Below are positions 53,965-64,000 of a stretch of 64,000 nt of DNA, piece after piece. The DNA comes from Erpobdella octoculata (lineage: Eukaryota > Annelida > Clitellata > Hirudinida > Erpobdellidae). Position 1 is the first letter of the stretch, and each line of letters starts with the position of its first letter. The notes below the pieces were generated by a model. The model searched no databases, had not been told where the DNA came from, and was given only the letters and a program-made list of their open reading frames with translations. A program made the translations under genes and the position numbers. The DNA lies in the NCBI GenBank assembly GCA_963978895.1, contig OZ022238.1:30555103-30619102 (forward strand). Reading direction: 5' to 3'.

Positions 53965-54162
53965 TCTATATATATAAAAGACCATGTTTTTGTCCAAGTT
54001 TGTGTGTTTATTTGCCTATCGTATCCGAACAGCTGAAGCAATTTATACAAAATTTGGCGTGAATGTATTCTTCATTAAGGCAAACGTTTTAAGCTATTAA
54101 AAATAGAAATCGGTTAATTAATTTACGTTTTATTGTAAAAAACGAGAAAAATTTTCAAATAT
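53965..54162 (+). mobile_element. Helitron-type element, 5' fragment
   Basis: It starts A^TCTATATATATAAAAGACC, identical in form to the start of H5 at 28182. No CTAG end is present before the next unit. Confidence 0.5.
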
Positions 54163-54326
54163 ATATATATATATATATATATAGTTTTATAGAATATATT
54201 TTAATTATACATTTCAGTTCATTTTAAGTTATTTTATTTACAAATTCTAGTATATTCTATTTAAAAAACTTTCCTGTCTTCGTAAATATTGGTATATATA
54301 TCTATGTTGTTTACATTTAAACAGTT

Positions 54327-54368
54327 GAGTACCGATGATGGCGAATGCCGAAACCGGCCGGTCTACTC
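54327..54368 (+). ncRNA. Hammerhead ribozyme HHR-E, core substituted
   Basis: Stem I is GAGTA (54327-54331) with TACTC (54364-54368). Stem II is GGC-GAAT-GCC (54340-54349). GAAA lies at 54350-54353. Stem III is the palindrome CCGGCCGG (54354-54361). The cleavage triplet ends U54362-C54363. The core reads CCGATGA, so conserved U4 is C (54333), which should cripple cleavage. All helices are intact. Confidence 0.75.
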
Positions 54369-54525
54369 GTTTAAATAAAGATTTTGAAAATGTTTGTACT
54401 GTTTTGAACATAAGAAAAGAATGGAGACAGCTGACGAATTTGATTCAAAAGTGTTGCAATAAGAAATGGGCCGTTATATTTAATAGAGCTTGCATTCGTG
54501 AAAATCTGATTACTAGTTATTTAGA

Positions 54526-54527
<2 letters not shown>
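54335..54527 (+). pseudogene. Penelope terminal-unit peptide frame
   Basis: Downstream of HHR-E the frame has MANAETGRSTRLNKDFENV, LNIRKEWRQLTNLIQKCCN and KKWAVIFNRACIRENLITSY, then LEN and (TA)n from 54528. The KKWAVIFNRAC block is identical to the HHR-A unit in protein although the rest differs. Confidence 0.6.

Positions 54528-54587
<60 letters not shown>
54528..54587. repeat. (TA)n microsatellite
   Basis: A TA array ending the HHR-E unit. Confidence 0.95.
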
Positions 54588-54590
<3 letters not shown>

Positions 54591-55587
54591 AAATTTGTTC
54601 ACAGCTAGCTTAAAATTGTTACTGCAACATTTGGCAATATATTTTTTGTTTGATTTGCTAAAAATTAGAGCTGCGAATTAATCGCGATTAATTCTTTTAA
54701 TTAACGCTAAAAAATTACCGCGCATTAAGAAAATTAACGCCATTAAATATTTTAACGACTAATCTAAATTTTGCTACAAAATATGCCTCAACCGCGCTAC
54801 AGTATAAGTGACTAAGTGCCGGAAATTCATAGCGCCATTTTGTTCTAAAGTTGTGTTAGTTGTTTTTTGTATAAACACGCAGAGGTATCATTATTATAAT
54901 AAATTCATATAATTTGATTTTGTAAGAAAATTTGTTTTTAAATCGCTAAATGTTGTTGTGACGATGATCTTCCGTACGTGGTTAGTTTTAAATCGTTATA
55001 ACTATTACCCAGCCGGTAGCCGGGGCAATAAGCGGTAGAAATGCTGTTGTCCCGTCCGTTTTGCCAAAACGATTGATTCGTCGATTAATTAATAAAGATG
55101 AACATATTTTCTAAAGGGTTGGGGCTAGGGTTTAATTTTAGACTTGTTTTACTTTTTAGGTAGATATACGGGACTGCCGACACAGTAGCAATTTTACCGA
55201 TTGCAACCACGACGAACCGCCGGTGCAATAGCAGCGACCGTTTTAAATCAGCGTTCACCGAAGATTTCGAAAAGAGAAAAAAACTGTCTCAACATTTAGT
55301 GGCTTCATATTGATTTAATTATTGTATTGTATTAGATCTACTTTTCAAAAAATTGAAATGTTTGCTGAAAGCTGAATGAGCAAAAATATGGAAGAAACTA
55401 CAAAAGCTTCATTCAGTTGCCACACGATTGAACTTCTGGTTAATACTTTATTTCATCAAAGTTTTATCATTTATTTTAGACTAGAATCTAAAATTTAACC
55501 ACAGAAGTTAATCTTGCAAATATTTTTTATCTAGAACCACAAACAAGGAAACTAAAAATGTTAGACATCGATGATTCGGATTCTGAC

Positions 55588-56228
<641 letters not shown>

Positions 56229-56229
56229 T

Positions 56230-56244
56230 TGGTGAACCCGACGT
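56230..56244 (+). promoter_or_regulatory. Primer-binding site of the LTR element
   Basis: TGGTGAACCCGACGT begins one base after the 5' LTR and starts with TGG, complementary to a tRNA 3' CCA end. The exact tRNA was not identified. Confidence 0.65.
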
Positions 56245-56285
56245 ATTTACGCATTTTCATCCGTAAATATATTTTCTGAAGTTAT

Positions 56286-58112
56286 TTGATCACAAGTGAC
56301 AGAATTTTTTTTGATTTGGTAAAGATGTCCACTGATGCTGAATATATAGCAAACGGAGAGAAGCTTGGCTTTTCTGGTGGGGCGCTGCTGAAGTATGTCG
56401 AAGACTGTCGAGAGCGGGCTGAGCGACAAAAAGAGCGGGAAGAAAAAAAGGCTCAACAAGAACGTGAAGATAAAATAGCTCAACAAGAACGTGAAGATAA
56501 AATAGCTCAACGTCAATATGAATTGGAATTGAAGAAGCTGGAATTGGAAACCCTAACAAAAAAAGAGCCAAAGGCGACGGTAGAGGTAACAAAGATTCCG
56601 TATCCAAAGTTCTCGGAAGGTGACGACGTGGACGCTTTTCTGCTCCGTTTTGAGGCATTGGCCACGGCAAATGATCATCCAAAAAAGGGTTGGGGAATGC
56701 TTCTGGGTTCTCTGCTAAGTGCGAAGACATTGGATGTGTTTGGCCAACTAAGCGATAGTCAGATGCAGGATTACGGGTCGGTAAAAGAGGCACTCCTTCG
56801 CCGTTTTGGGAAGACGGCAGAAGACTACCGCATAAAGTTTCGAGAGTCAAAGCTTGAACCAGAAGAGACTTGGGAACAGTATCTGGTGCGACTAGATAGT
56901 TACCTCAGGCGCTGGGTGGATCTCGCGGGCACAAAAAACTATTTGTTTTTGTTTTTAAAAGAGCAGTTCTTTGGAAAGTGTCCGTCGGGAATGGCTGAGT
57001 ATTTGTTGGAGAAAGAAAGCGGTGACGTCAATGAGTTAAGTCGCTGGGTCAACAAGTACAATCAAGCTCACCCAGTCAAAAGCTTGGCAAAAGTCGAAAA
57101 CACAAGCAGGATTAGCGGAAATCGTAGTCAACCAGACATTGACTCGGAAATGGTTGGACCACGCTGTTACAATTGCAATAAGCTGAGCCATATGGCAAAG
57201 GATTGTCATCAAGCTGGACATTTGGCGAGGGACTACAGTCAAGGCCCTCAAGCAACTCCAGTCATGTGCCAAGCGCGTAGAGAGGCCAACTTGACACCAC
57301 CATGCAAAGATTCTGGAGTAGTGAATGCATGCGCGGTCATGGTGTTGGATGGTAAAATGAATGAGGTCCAATTAAAATGTGGCTGCTTTCACTCAGGAGA
57401 AAAGTTTAAATTAACCAGAGGGTTTGTGAACAGAAAACCGGTAAAAGTTTTGAGGGACACTGGCTGTACTGCCATAATGGTAAAGGAATCATTAGTGCAC
57501 CCGCGTCAGATGACCGGAAGAACAAGACCCTGTGTTTTGATCGACGGCACAGTTCGGGTAGCTCCAACAGCCGTGGTAAAAATCAAAACAGACTGCTTCA
57601 GAGGAACCAGAGAGGTGGTGTGCATGAAAAACCTACTTTGCGATCTCGTGCTGGGAAATGTTGAAGGGGTAAGAGGTTTTGATGCAATGTCTGCAGGAAA
57701 ACGCTTTGGTCGGAAACCACAGAAATCCGCTCCCAACTACGACAGCACACAGAGGAATGATCGGGTAAATTATAGAAAAACAACGGCTAACTCGGAGCTG
57801 TATCAAAGCAAGGAAAGAAACACGTCTGCCATTTCAAAGGTAGGAAATAAGGTTGAGGCAAAAGTTCAGGCTTTGAATCCGCCAAAAGAAAGACCAAGGC
57901 TCAATCTTCTGCCTAGAGGCCAAAATGGAGGGGTGGGGAAAGATGGAAAGTTGAATTCGGCAATCTTCGGAGATGCCCGCCCTGTTGACACAGCACATAG
58001 AGAGATAGAGATTGAGAATAAGTTGAAAGTAAACTACTTCAAAGGCAAGGAGAACATCGGTGCTGACTTTCTTAGTCGTAAAGAGAGTGACGATGTAATC
58101 AAGAAACGCTGA
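56286..58112 (+). CDS. Gypsy-type Gag-protease ORF fused to an RNase H tail
   Basis: Intact open frame; the likely start is MSTDAEYIANGEKLGF at 56325. A coiled, Glu-rich N-terminus (QQEREDKIA twice) is followed by a Gag core (FSEGDDVDAFLLRFEALA), a CYNCNKLSHMAKDC zinc knuckle (CX2CX4HX4C), and a retropepsin site LRDTGCTAIMV with CDLVLGN. Then, with no RT, the frame ends in KVNYFKGKENIGADFLSRKE, the C-terminal end of RNase H. RT, most of RNase H and all of integrase are deleted in frame. The element could be packaged by, but not copied without, an autonomous relative. Confidence 0.88.
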   Translation: MITSDRIFFDLVKMSTDAEYIANGEKLGFSGGALLKYVEDCRERAERQKEREEKKAQQEREDKIAQQEREDKIAQRQYELELKKLELETLTKKEPKATVEVTKIPYPKFSEGDDVDAFLLRFEALATANDHPKKGWGMLLGSLLSAKTLDVFGQLSDSQMQDYGSVKEALLRRFGKTAEDYRIKFRESKLEPEETWEQYLVRLDSYLRRWVDLAGTKNYLFLFLKEQFFGKCPSGMAEYLLEKESGDVNELSRWVNKYNQAHPVKSLAKVENTSRISGNRSQPDIDSEMVGPRCYNCNKLSHMAKDCHQAGHLARDYSQGPQATPVMCQARREANLTPPCKDSGVVNACAVMVLDGKMNEVQLKCGCFHSGEKFKLTRGFVNRKPVKVLRDTGCTAIMVKESLVHPRQMTGRTRPCVLIDGTVRVAPTAVVKIKTDCFRGTREVVCMKNLLCDLVLGNVEGVRGFDAMSAGKRFGRKPQKSAPNYDSTQRNDRVNYRKTTANSELYQSKERNTSAISKVGNKVEAKVQALNPPKERPRLNLLPRGQNGGVGKDGKLNSAIFGDARPVDTAHREIEIENKLKVNYFKGKENIGADFLSRKESDDVIKKR

Positions 58113-58128
58113 CGCGTTTCTTTTTTCG

Positions 58129-58140
58129 AAGAGGGGGGAT
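58129..58140 (+). promoter_or_regulatory. Polypurine tract of the LTR element
   Basis: aagaggggggat lies immediately before the 3' LTR (58142), the position of the plus-strand primer. Confidence 0.75.
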
Positions 58141-58141
58141 A

Positions 58142-58243
58142 TGTAAGATGAAGATGATTCATCTTACGTATTTTCGTGATATTTGTGTATTTTTATTTTA
58201 TTATGTGCGCATTTTATAATGATTGGATATGTTGAAACAATAA

Positions 58244-58310
<67 letters not shown>

Positions 58311-58751
58311 GTTTATATATGTGTGTATATTTGTGCGTGCGTGTGTGTGCGCGCGCGCGTGCGTGTGTGTACGTGTGTGTGTTTATTATTTTTTTTATCT
58401 AGGAATTTATATATATATATATATATCTTTTTCCGGATTGTTAACATTACAATTAGAAATATTATTTTGTGTATGAATTTTGAGAATTTAGACAGTGTGT
58501 TAAAGTTGAGTGTTCGAGAGATAATAAAAGTTTGAAAAGACGTGCTGCAGAGAGAAATTGGAATTAACAAAAGATTTGTTAGAACCGTGCGAAATTCTAC
58601 AAAGTGAGATAATTCAGTTTTTTGAGTCCAGTAAAAGATTATATTCAAGGAAGAATAATTAAGTTAAAATAAATTCGAGAAATATTGTGTTATAAATAAC
58701 TTCGACTTTAACGTTACGAATCGCTAGAAAGCATATTCCTCTACGTTTACA
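58142..58751 (+). mobile_element. 3' LTR
   Basis: 610 bp, TG...CA ends, followed by the duplication CTGAC (58752-58756). Non-microsatellite parts differ from the 5' LTR at only a few sites, suggesting a fairly young insertion. Confidence 0.93.
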
Positions 58752-59187
58752 CTGACGATGAACAATATTAAAATGAACCGCAGATTGAAGTTTCAAAATG
58801 CAATTGTGGAGAAAGCATGGAGGAACCAATTTATCAAAAAGGTCACAAAGATTCTTGGCTTCTCTGGCTACAACTGTCTCGTGCGAAAGACTATTTTCAT
58901 TGTCATGGAAAATTGTGTCCAAAAACAGTGTGACATTCTCTGCGACATTAACAAACTTGTCTCGTTCAGTAGCTGGTTAAGAAATTATGACAAAAAATTG
59001 ACTTTGAATAAATGCACTTATGATTTCAAATTGATTTTTAAATTTACTACATGATTTGAACATTTTTGAAAATTGAACATAATGCATATTTTTGCGATTA
59101 ATCGTGATTAATTTTTGACAACAATGGATATATCGCATGCGATTAAACGATTAAAAATTTTAATTAATTCACAGCTCTACTAAAAAT

Positions 59188-59640
59188 GCTATGAAAAATT
59201 CCAATTTAAAAACAAGTTTACTGTATTGTACAAGTATCTTATATTTGTTTGATTTGCCAAAAAAGCTATAAAAAAATTCCAATTTCAAAACTTGTTTAAT
59301 GTATTGTACAAGTATCTACAAAAAATTGAAGGCATCCAGGGCGGTTGCAATGTGAGTGAAGGAGTGAGTGATGAATGACAGAAATAATGAAGTGCACACG
59401 GTTAATTACACCGTAGAGTGCGCGGTATACGCCCGTGCGCGCTATGTGTTGATCTTTTACACAAAACGTAATTTCTGCGCGGTATACGGTGGTGCGCGTT
59501 ATATGCGCTAAAATATGTGAGGCATGGACCAGTTCAACCAACGAATTGATTTACCGTCAATCACCAAGAACGAACATTTCAATCAAAATGGTTAGTTAAT
59601 TTTCAGAGCCAATTTAATCTGTAATATTTGATTCCACCAG
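59188..59640. other. Unassigned sequence
   Basis: An imperfect duplication of ttgtttgatttgccaaaaa and attgtacaagtatcta occurs at 59218-59320. The stretch tgcgcggtatacgcccgtgcgcgctat with a second partial copy lies at 59410-59510. No gene was recognised. Confidence 0.4.
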
Positions 59641-59644
59641 TGCC

Positions 59645-59765
59645 ATAAAATCCAAGTGGCGACCTTTACCTACAGATTGATGGAGTAGCAACGAACTAGC
59701 GATGGGCTCCCAACTTGGTCCAACGTTTGCTAACTTCTATATAGGAATATTAAAAGAGGAAGTCT
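59645..59765 (+). pseudogene. Penelope-like RT fragment
   Basis: DLYLQIDGVAT, then after a small insertion AMGSQLGPTFANFYIGILKE: the conserved [18 protein letters not shown] block of Penelope RT. Only this block and about 15 further residues remain. Confidence 0.75.
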
Positions 59766-59869
59766 TGAATCGATTTAGGCCACTTTTTCTACCATTTTTC
59801 CAGTTCTTGTGACCATGTCTCAGGAGAAGGAAGATCTGGCTTGAAAAAAAGTCAAAAGAAGTCTGCCAA

Positions 59870-60245
59870 TCAACCAACTCTTTCAGGTTTTTCCTTGCAT
59901 TGCGGTTGGTAGCAAAGAAATCACTTTAAACAATGGAACTTGGTCATCTGAAAATCGTTCATTCAATTCCTGTAACACATGGTCAATGAACGGATTAAAC
60001 AGTATATCAGCATAGTAAAGGGGGTCACTTTAAACAATGGAACTTGGTCATCTGAAAATCGTTCATTCAATTCCTGTAACACATGGTCAATGAACGGATG
60101 AAACATGTTCACTCGGAAGTGATTTTCAATGGAGACTGTTGAAGCATTCGCGCGATTCCTCTGTGTTGCAGTGGATCTGGAACCTGCTGGTTCAACTCCA
60201 ATGAGGCGGGATATGGTTGTGGCTTGTACATACATTTCACTGAAA
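59870..60245 (-). pseudogene. hAT transposase middle fragment with 104-bp duplication
   Basis: The minus frame reads TTISRLIGVEPAGSRSTAT, RNRANASTVSIENHFRVN and FHPFIDHVLQELNERFSD, the RQ-HRAN...PFLDH region of ZMYM1-type hAT proteins. tcactttaaacaatggaact is repeated at 59921 and 60025, duplicating the PFIDHVLQELNERF segment. Confidence 0.7.
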
Positions 60246-60479
60246 ACTGATTCGTTAGAACGTTTGTGGTAAACACTGACGTATGCAGAAAACGTTAAAG
60301 GGGGTCCAAATGAAGGGGTCTTGAGGACGGATGATTTTCAGCACAGACTGTTTTGCTTCATTAGAAGTGGAAGGGTAGAAAGGATTTTTATCATCCACAA
60401 AACTTTTTTATGAAATCTATTTTTGACACCAAAATTGTTTTCAAAAAAATTTAAATGCAAATTAACCATTTATTAAAAT

Positions 60480-60720
60480 CTACACAATTAATAATTGCTT
60501 ATTATATTTTCCAAAATCATCAATAACTTCGTTGTGGTCCTGGCTGACTATTTAACACGTCTTCACACAAATCGACATTGTCGACCTCAAGTAATTTTTT
60601 ATATATTTTAAGACACTAAAGGGTGTTTCGCCATGTGCTGTGGTCGCCGGCAGTGTTGCATAAATGTGAAGCAATTCTGTGACAGCTGGGCATGTACCTA
60701 TTTCCTGATTAATGGACTTA
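60480..60720 (-). pseudogene. hAT transposase C-terminal fragment
   Basis: The minus frame reads VTELLHIYATLPATTAHGET, PFSVLKYIKNYLRSTMS, the dimerisation block LPATTATAERSFSVLK...LRSTM of ZMYM1-type hATs. It lies upstream, in the minus direction, of the middle fragment, the reverse of the protein order, so the two pieces are rearranged or from separate copies. Confidence 0.7.
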
Positions 60721-61037
60721 TTTTTAGGTTGATTGAATTTAGTGTTTTTTCAGTTTATTTCTTTGGCCAGACGCCCAGTAGAATGACCACCGTCTTTCAG
60801 TGGTGGTCTTTTCTTTTCTTTTGTTGACATTTGAATCTTGATAATGGAGAGTAATATTATATGTTGGATTATAACTTTGATTTTGTTATATAATTTGGTT
60901 GTTATATAACATGAATAGGGGTCAGTTGTTTGCTAGTCCTCGAATTTGAAGTTGTTTCAGGGAACTTGAAAATCTTTTTAACAAATTGGTTTCTGCGAAT
61001 TACGCTGTGTTGTTTAAAATATATATATATATATATA
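60721..61037. other. Unassigned sequence
   Basis: A short hairpin-like gaccaccgtctttcagtggtggtc occurs at about 60787-60810. Nothing else was recognised before the TA array at 61018. Confidence 0.4.
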
Positions 61038-61684
61038 TACAGTCGATTCCGCTTAATTGGCATTTTGGCCCAATTAAGCGATATTAACGCCTCGAATACT
61101 AACAAGTAAAGAAAAAAGCGAGTTTTGTAACACAAACTTTAATTTCAAATGCACTCGATTTAGAAATACGAAAGATGTTCAAATTAAGTTTTTTTTTAAT
61201 TGAATCATGTTTGTCATCCAATATCAAGCCTTGCTGAAAGTTTCCGCTTCGTAGCTAGTCAAAAAGCTGGTTAAATTTTACTTGCAAGATTTGCGTATAG
61301 AGAAAGCCACATACACACAAATAGAGATTGTAACCTAAATAATTTTGTAAAAAGTTTGTAATAATAGAAAGCCATTGATCTAGTGCTTCATCTACGTCTC
61401 TCTCTCTCACTCTCAAAAAAAAAAAAATAGATAAAAATACGTCGAATAACAAAAAATAGATATTAGTATAATAGATTATTATTGATCTTCAATTTATTGA
61501 CCCAAATAATAACAAAAAAATAGATATTAATATAAATTATTATTGATCTTCAATTTATTGACCTAATTAAGCAGAATGTTGTCCCAATTAGACATGTAAA
61601 TTTACTATTGGTTCCTTTAATTGGTTTCTGTTCTTTAAAATTTGGCCCAAATTAGCGGCTGCCCCAATTAACTGGAATCAACTG
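61038..61684. mobile_element. pogo/Tc1-like MITE
   Basis: TACAGTCGATTCCGCTTAAT on the left and aactggaatcaactgtg (inverted) on the right, with cccaattaa-type subterminal repeats. The ends match 2326-2432. It contains an inverted copy of the dispersed repeat at 690-920. A duplicated ttattattgatcttcaattt lies near 61477 and 61536. No transposase. Confidence 0.6.
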
Positions 61685-61719
61685 TGTATATATATATATA
61701 TATATTTTCTTTAAGACAG

Positions 61720-62020
61720 GGAATGAAATTTTAAGTATCGCTAATTATATCGGTACGAGACTTCTTCCGCAGGCTGTATCGTTTCAATGGCGATACGGGA
61801 TCTCCCGTATCGTTTTGAAATCTCGATTGAATTCGTGATAACGACATCGGGACGCAGATGCTTAGTTTTAATATTTAACAATTGTCATATAAGTAGAGTA
61901 GATAAACTAATAAAGTGTAAGTATAAACAGTTAAAAATGTTTCAGTGAAAAGTTTGCGCAAGTTTGTCTCGTGTGATATGTGATATATTATAGGGAGCCG
62001 GAGCCGGGAGCCAAGCCGGA
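61720..62020. repeat. Palindromic dispersed repeat and unassigned DNA
   Basis: gatacgggatctcccgtatc (61790-61812) is a palindrome within a repeat shared with 53640 and 51110. The flank to 62020 has a gagccggagccgggagccaag run near 61995. Confidence 0.5.
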
Positions 62021-62024
62021 GCCG

Positions 62025-62720
62025 TCAAATTTTCGGGAGCCGGAGCTGAGCCGCGCAAAAAAATGCTGGCTCCGCAAGCCTGCTGAGTACCAACCGCTCT
62101 AATAGCTTTGAAAAAACTGAGAGGTTAGAAACAGGCCGATATGAATTAACGTCGGCAGGGTCCAGGGTAGATTTTTTTCCACTGCCCATGATATGATTGA
62201 GAGAACGCCACATTTGGCGAGGCGATTTACTGTTCTTTAAAAAAGTTTCCAGACAGTATGAGCTGCGCTTGGACCGTATGAATCGTCTGTAGGCTCTCTG
62301 ATGCATATGCCAATTGTCTCGATCAGAAGTCGATTGTGTTTTCAGAGCTTTTCTCTCCATACCTCTAGTCCGCCGTTTCATGGCGCGGCACTCTCTGTCA
62401 TACCACAGGTCCGATTGACGTAGACGGATGTGTGCTGTTTTCAGTGGGATCAAATGATCAACCACATTGAGAATTGCGCTGTTAAGCTGTGTGGCAGAGA
62501 CATCAACGTCAACATCATCTGTAGCGCTAATGTCTGTAGAATTTTGTAAGTGGATTAACTTGACGAATTTTTCCACATCCAACTGAGACCATTTCCTTGA
62601 GACTATCGTTTTGTAGACAGGTGGTGGGCGGGAAATAACAGACACCCAGCGAAGAAGCCGATGATCGGAAAAGTCGACGTAGTAGAATCAGAAGTTGAGT
62701 ATGCTGCCTAATTGCGGGCT
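62025..62720 (-). pseudogene. CR1/L2-group LINE with internal deletion
   Basis: From 62720: YYVDFSDHRLLRWVSVISR (end of the endonuclease), a linker SDLWYDRECRAMKRRTRGME, WHMHQRAYRRFIRSKRSSY and QMWRSLNHIMGSGKKS. It then jumps in frame to TLDPADVNSYRPVSNLSVFS with SKLLERLV (RT block 2). The intervening part and all of the RT palm are missing. Confidence 0.8.
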
Positions 62721-62859
62721 CGAATAAACAAAATTATTCTGGTAGCCCAAAATAGGATAAAGGCCGCCAGTGACAGAATGAAAACTCGGAATAATCGATA
62801 ATTATCGATTATAGTCAAATATGAAAAAATTTAAAGAATTTGATTTAGTATGATTTTAC

Positions 62860-63075
62860 AATCCACAACGCGTAATTGGAAAATCACCTAAACTACAACA
62901 AAACTGAGAAGGACCATACCAGATTATTAAAAAGATCAGTGATGTCATCCACCAGATTCAAAATGGCCCTTATACTAAAATGAAAGTAATTCATGTTGAT
63001 CGCCTTGACAAGTATTTTAGAGGCGATGAACCTATTAGGACGAACAGGCTTAATGACGGGGTAGTGGTATATTTT
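62860..63075 (+). pseudogene. Gypsy-type integrase C-terminus
   Basis: RVIGKSPKLQQN-stop-EGPYQIIKKISDVIHQI, then KMKVIHVDRLDKYFRGDEP. This is the GKSPKLQ..WEGPY.I...VIHVDRLK.Y end of a Gypsy Pol. The invariant Trp codon is TGA. It is not part of the 55.6-kb element. Confidence 0.75.
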
Positions 63076-63145
63076 TTATCAATGATTTATTTGTCTAATT
63101 TTGCTGGTCGACCAGACGATATAATGAAGTATTTTTATTTAGAGA

Positions 63146-63386
63146 CTAGCATGGTACCCAATTTTTCTATCGTTTTTCTCTTTCGCTCCCGTTTCCTTCC
63201 CCGTTTGCCCTCCCGCTCGCTCTCCAGCTCCCTTTCTGCTCGCTCTCCCGCTCATTTTGTTACCGATTTCAATTTTGTTTAACAAAAACATTCTCCCATC
63301 GACTCTCAAGGTTGTGTGAACATTTCATTATGATCGGATGAGTGGTGTATCAATGCATAAAGGACACACATACATACAGACATAAT

Positions 63387-63395
<9 letters not shown>
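63146..63395 (-). mobile_element. Short Helitron-type element H8
   Basis: About 250 bp on the minus strand, from tccttatgcattga-type 5' sequence (tgtgtcctttatgcattg) through acaaaatgagcgggagagcg to agaaaaattgggtaccatg and CTAG (63149-63146). It is the most compact copy of the family with both ends. Confidence 0.6.

Positions 63396-63417
<22 letters not shown>
63390..63417. repeat. (TA)n microsatellite
   Basis: A TA array between Helitron H8 and the HHR-B unit. Confidence 0.95.
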
Positions 63418-63420
<3 letters not shown>

Positions 63421-64000
63421 CTTTCGTGCTCGCTCCGTTAAAAATAACTGCCCATTTTTTGTTTATTATTTTTTTAACATAAGATTCTAATCTACGGACA
63501 ACAACTTTGTTTTTTAAGTAAAATTCTTTATTAATTTTCGTAGCGGGCTTACTGTACAGTTTCGGCTCGAAGGCCATCATCAGAGCCCTTTAAATAGAAA
63601 ATAATGAAAATATTCAAAATGGACGAATGTGAAAGTCGAACTGAAAATGGAACAATTGCGAAACGTATTTACTTAGAAATAGACGATTAGGAAATAAATA
63701 TAATTCGAACCGATATAGTTGGGATAAAACCAAGCGGAGATAAAATAATGTGAGATAAAATTAAACTGAGGTACAAGAACGGAAATACTACTGTAAAAAC
63801 AGAAAACGTGAAGTGAAATTGAGTTAGATATTGGTAAATGTTTGATATGGAATGAGAATCCGTTTTAGAAAGTATATAAACTTACTAGAAATCAACTTCG
63901 AAAACGGCAGAGCGACCAGCGAAACAACAAACAAGGCAAGCGGAGTTGTTGTGTATGAAAATTAAAATATTAAAATATAAAACCGGAATGAGGGTATAAA
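63418..64000 (-). mobile_element. Penelope-like element terminal region with ribozyme, inverted copy
   Basis: It is the minus-strand homologue of 4130-4740: leader, hammerhead at 63588-63545, then NKEFYLKNKVVVRRLESYVK and KKWAVIFNGASTKEN, ending in (TA)n. It continues past the window edge at 64000. gttgatttctagtaagttta of the leader is found at 4251-4270 as gtcgatttctagtaagtcta. Confidence 0.75.
63545..63588 (-). ncRNA. Hammerhead ribozyme HHR-B
   Basis: On the minus strand stem I is GGGCT (63588-63584) with AGCCC (63549-63545). The core is CTGATGA (63583-63577) and GAAA. Stem II is GGC/GCC with loop CTTCGA, and stem III is the palindrome CTGTACAG. Cleavage is predicted between 63550 and 63549. 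It differs from HHR-A by one base in loop II, so the ribozyme is more conserved than its surroundings. Confidence 0.88.

Overview
This window looks like invertebrate metazoan nuclear DNA: very AT-rich, full of (TA)n arrays, with short coding exons bounded by canonical GT/AG splice sites and a dense, nested load of transposable elements. I saw no bacterial, organellar or CRISPR signal. The lineage cannot be fixed from sequence alone. The repertoire (Penelope-like elements with hammerhead ribozymes, CR1/L2-group LINEs, tRNA-derived SINEs, Helitrons with internal minisatellites, ISL2EU, MULE, hAT) would suit a lophotrochozoan or cnidarian-grade animal.

Two host genes are visible, both on the minus strand. 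Seven coding exons (16114 down to 406) encode the N-terminal part of an SLMAP orthologue: an FHA domain followed by the start of the coiled coil. All exon phases fit together. The gene continues beyond position 1. Two exons at 50457-50393 and 50307-50122 encode the C-terminus and stop codon of a probable ORC4; its 5' exons lie outside the window or were not found.

Almost everything else is mobile DNA. 1.8-8 kb (SLMAP intron 5): an inverted and tandem SINE cluster, a Penelope long-terminal region with a ribozyme, and several Helitrons. 9.36-12.4 kb (intron 3): a CR1-group LINE whose YADD motif is broken by a stop. 16.8-18.4 kb: a hAT relic containing a SINE that is itself split by a hAT MITE. 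20-25 kb: LINE, LTR and Penelope fragments among giant (TA)n arrays. 25.3-26.3 kb: a MULE-like element with a 9-bp duplication. 26.3-30.4 kb: a two-gene ISL2EU transposon (YqaJ nuclease, THAP/DDE transposase) carrying a complete Helitron. 30.4-31.7 kb: hAT. 32-36.6 kb: a CR1-group LINE split by Helitrons and minisatellites. 37.7-39.7 kb: the longest retroelement ORF, a Penelope reverse transcriptase. 40.2-43.8 kb: a LINE interrupted by two separate hATs. 44.3-46.0 kb: a long-TIR foldback element with a 193-bp internal satellite. 46.4-47.3 kb: a decayed multi-exon MULE transposase. 51.7-52.8 kb: hAT. 54.7-59.2 kb: a hAT containing a complete LTR element that lacks reverse transcriptase and integrase. 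59.6-64 kb: Penelope, hAT, LINE and Gypsy fragments, a short Helitron, and a second ribozyme-bearing Penelope terminal region.

The most interesting system is a set of five hammerhead-ribozyme motifs (plus a sixth, broken site) in the terminal repeats of Penelope-like elements. Four of the five sit in the same short unit: ribozyme, about 130-170 nt encoding a conserved peptide, then (TA)n. This layout resembles non-autonomous retrozyme-like elements.
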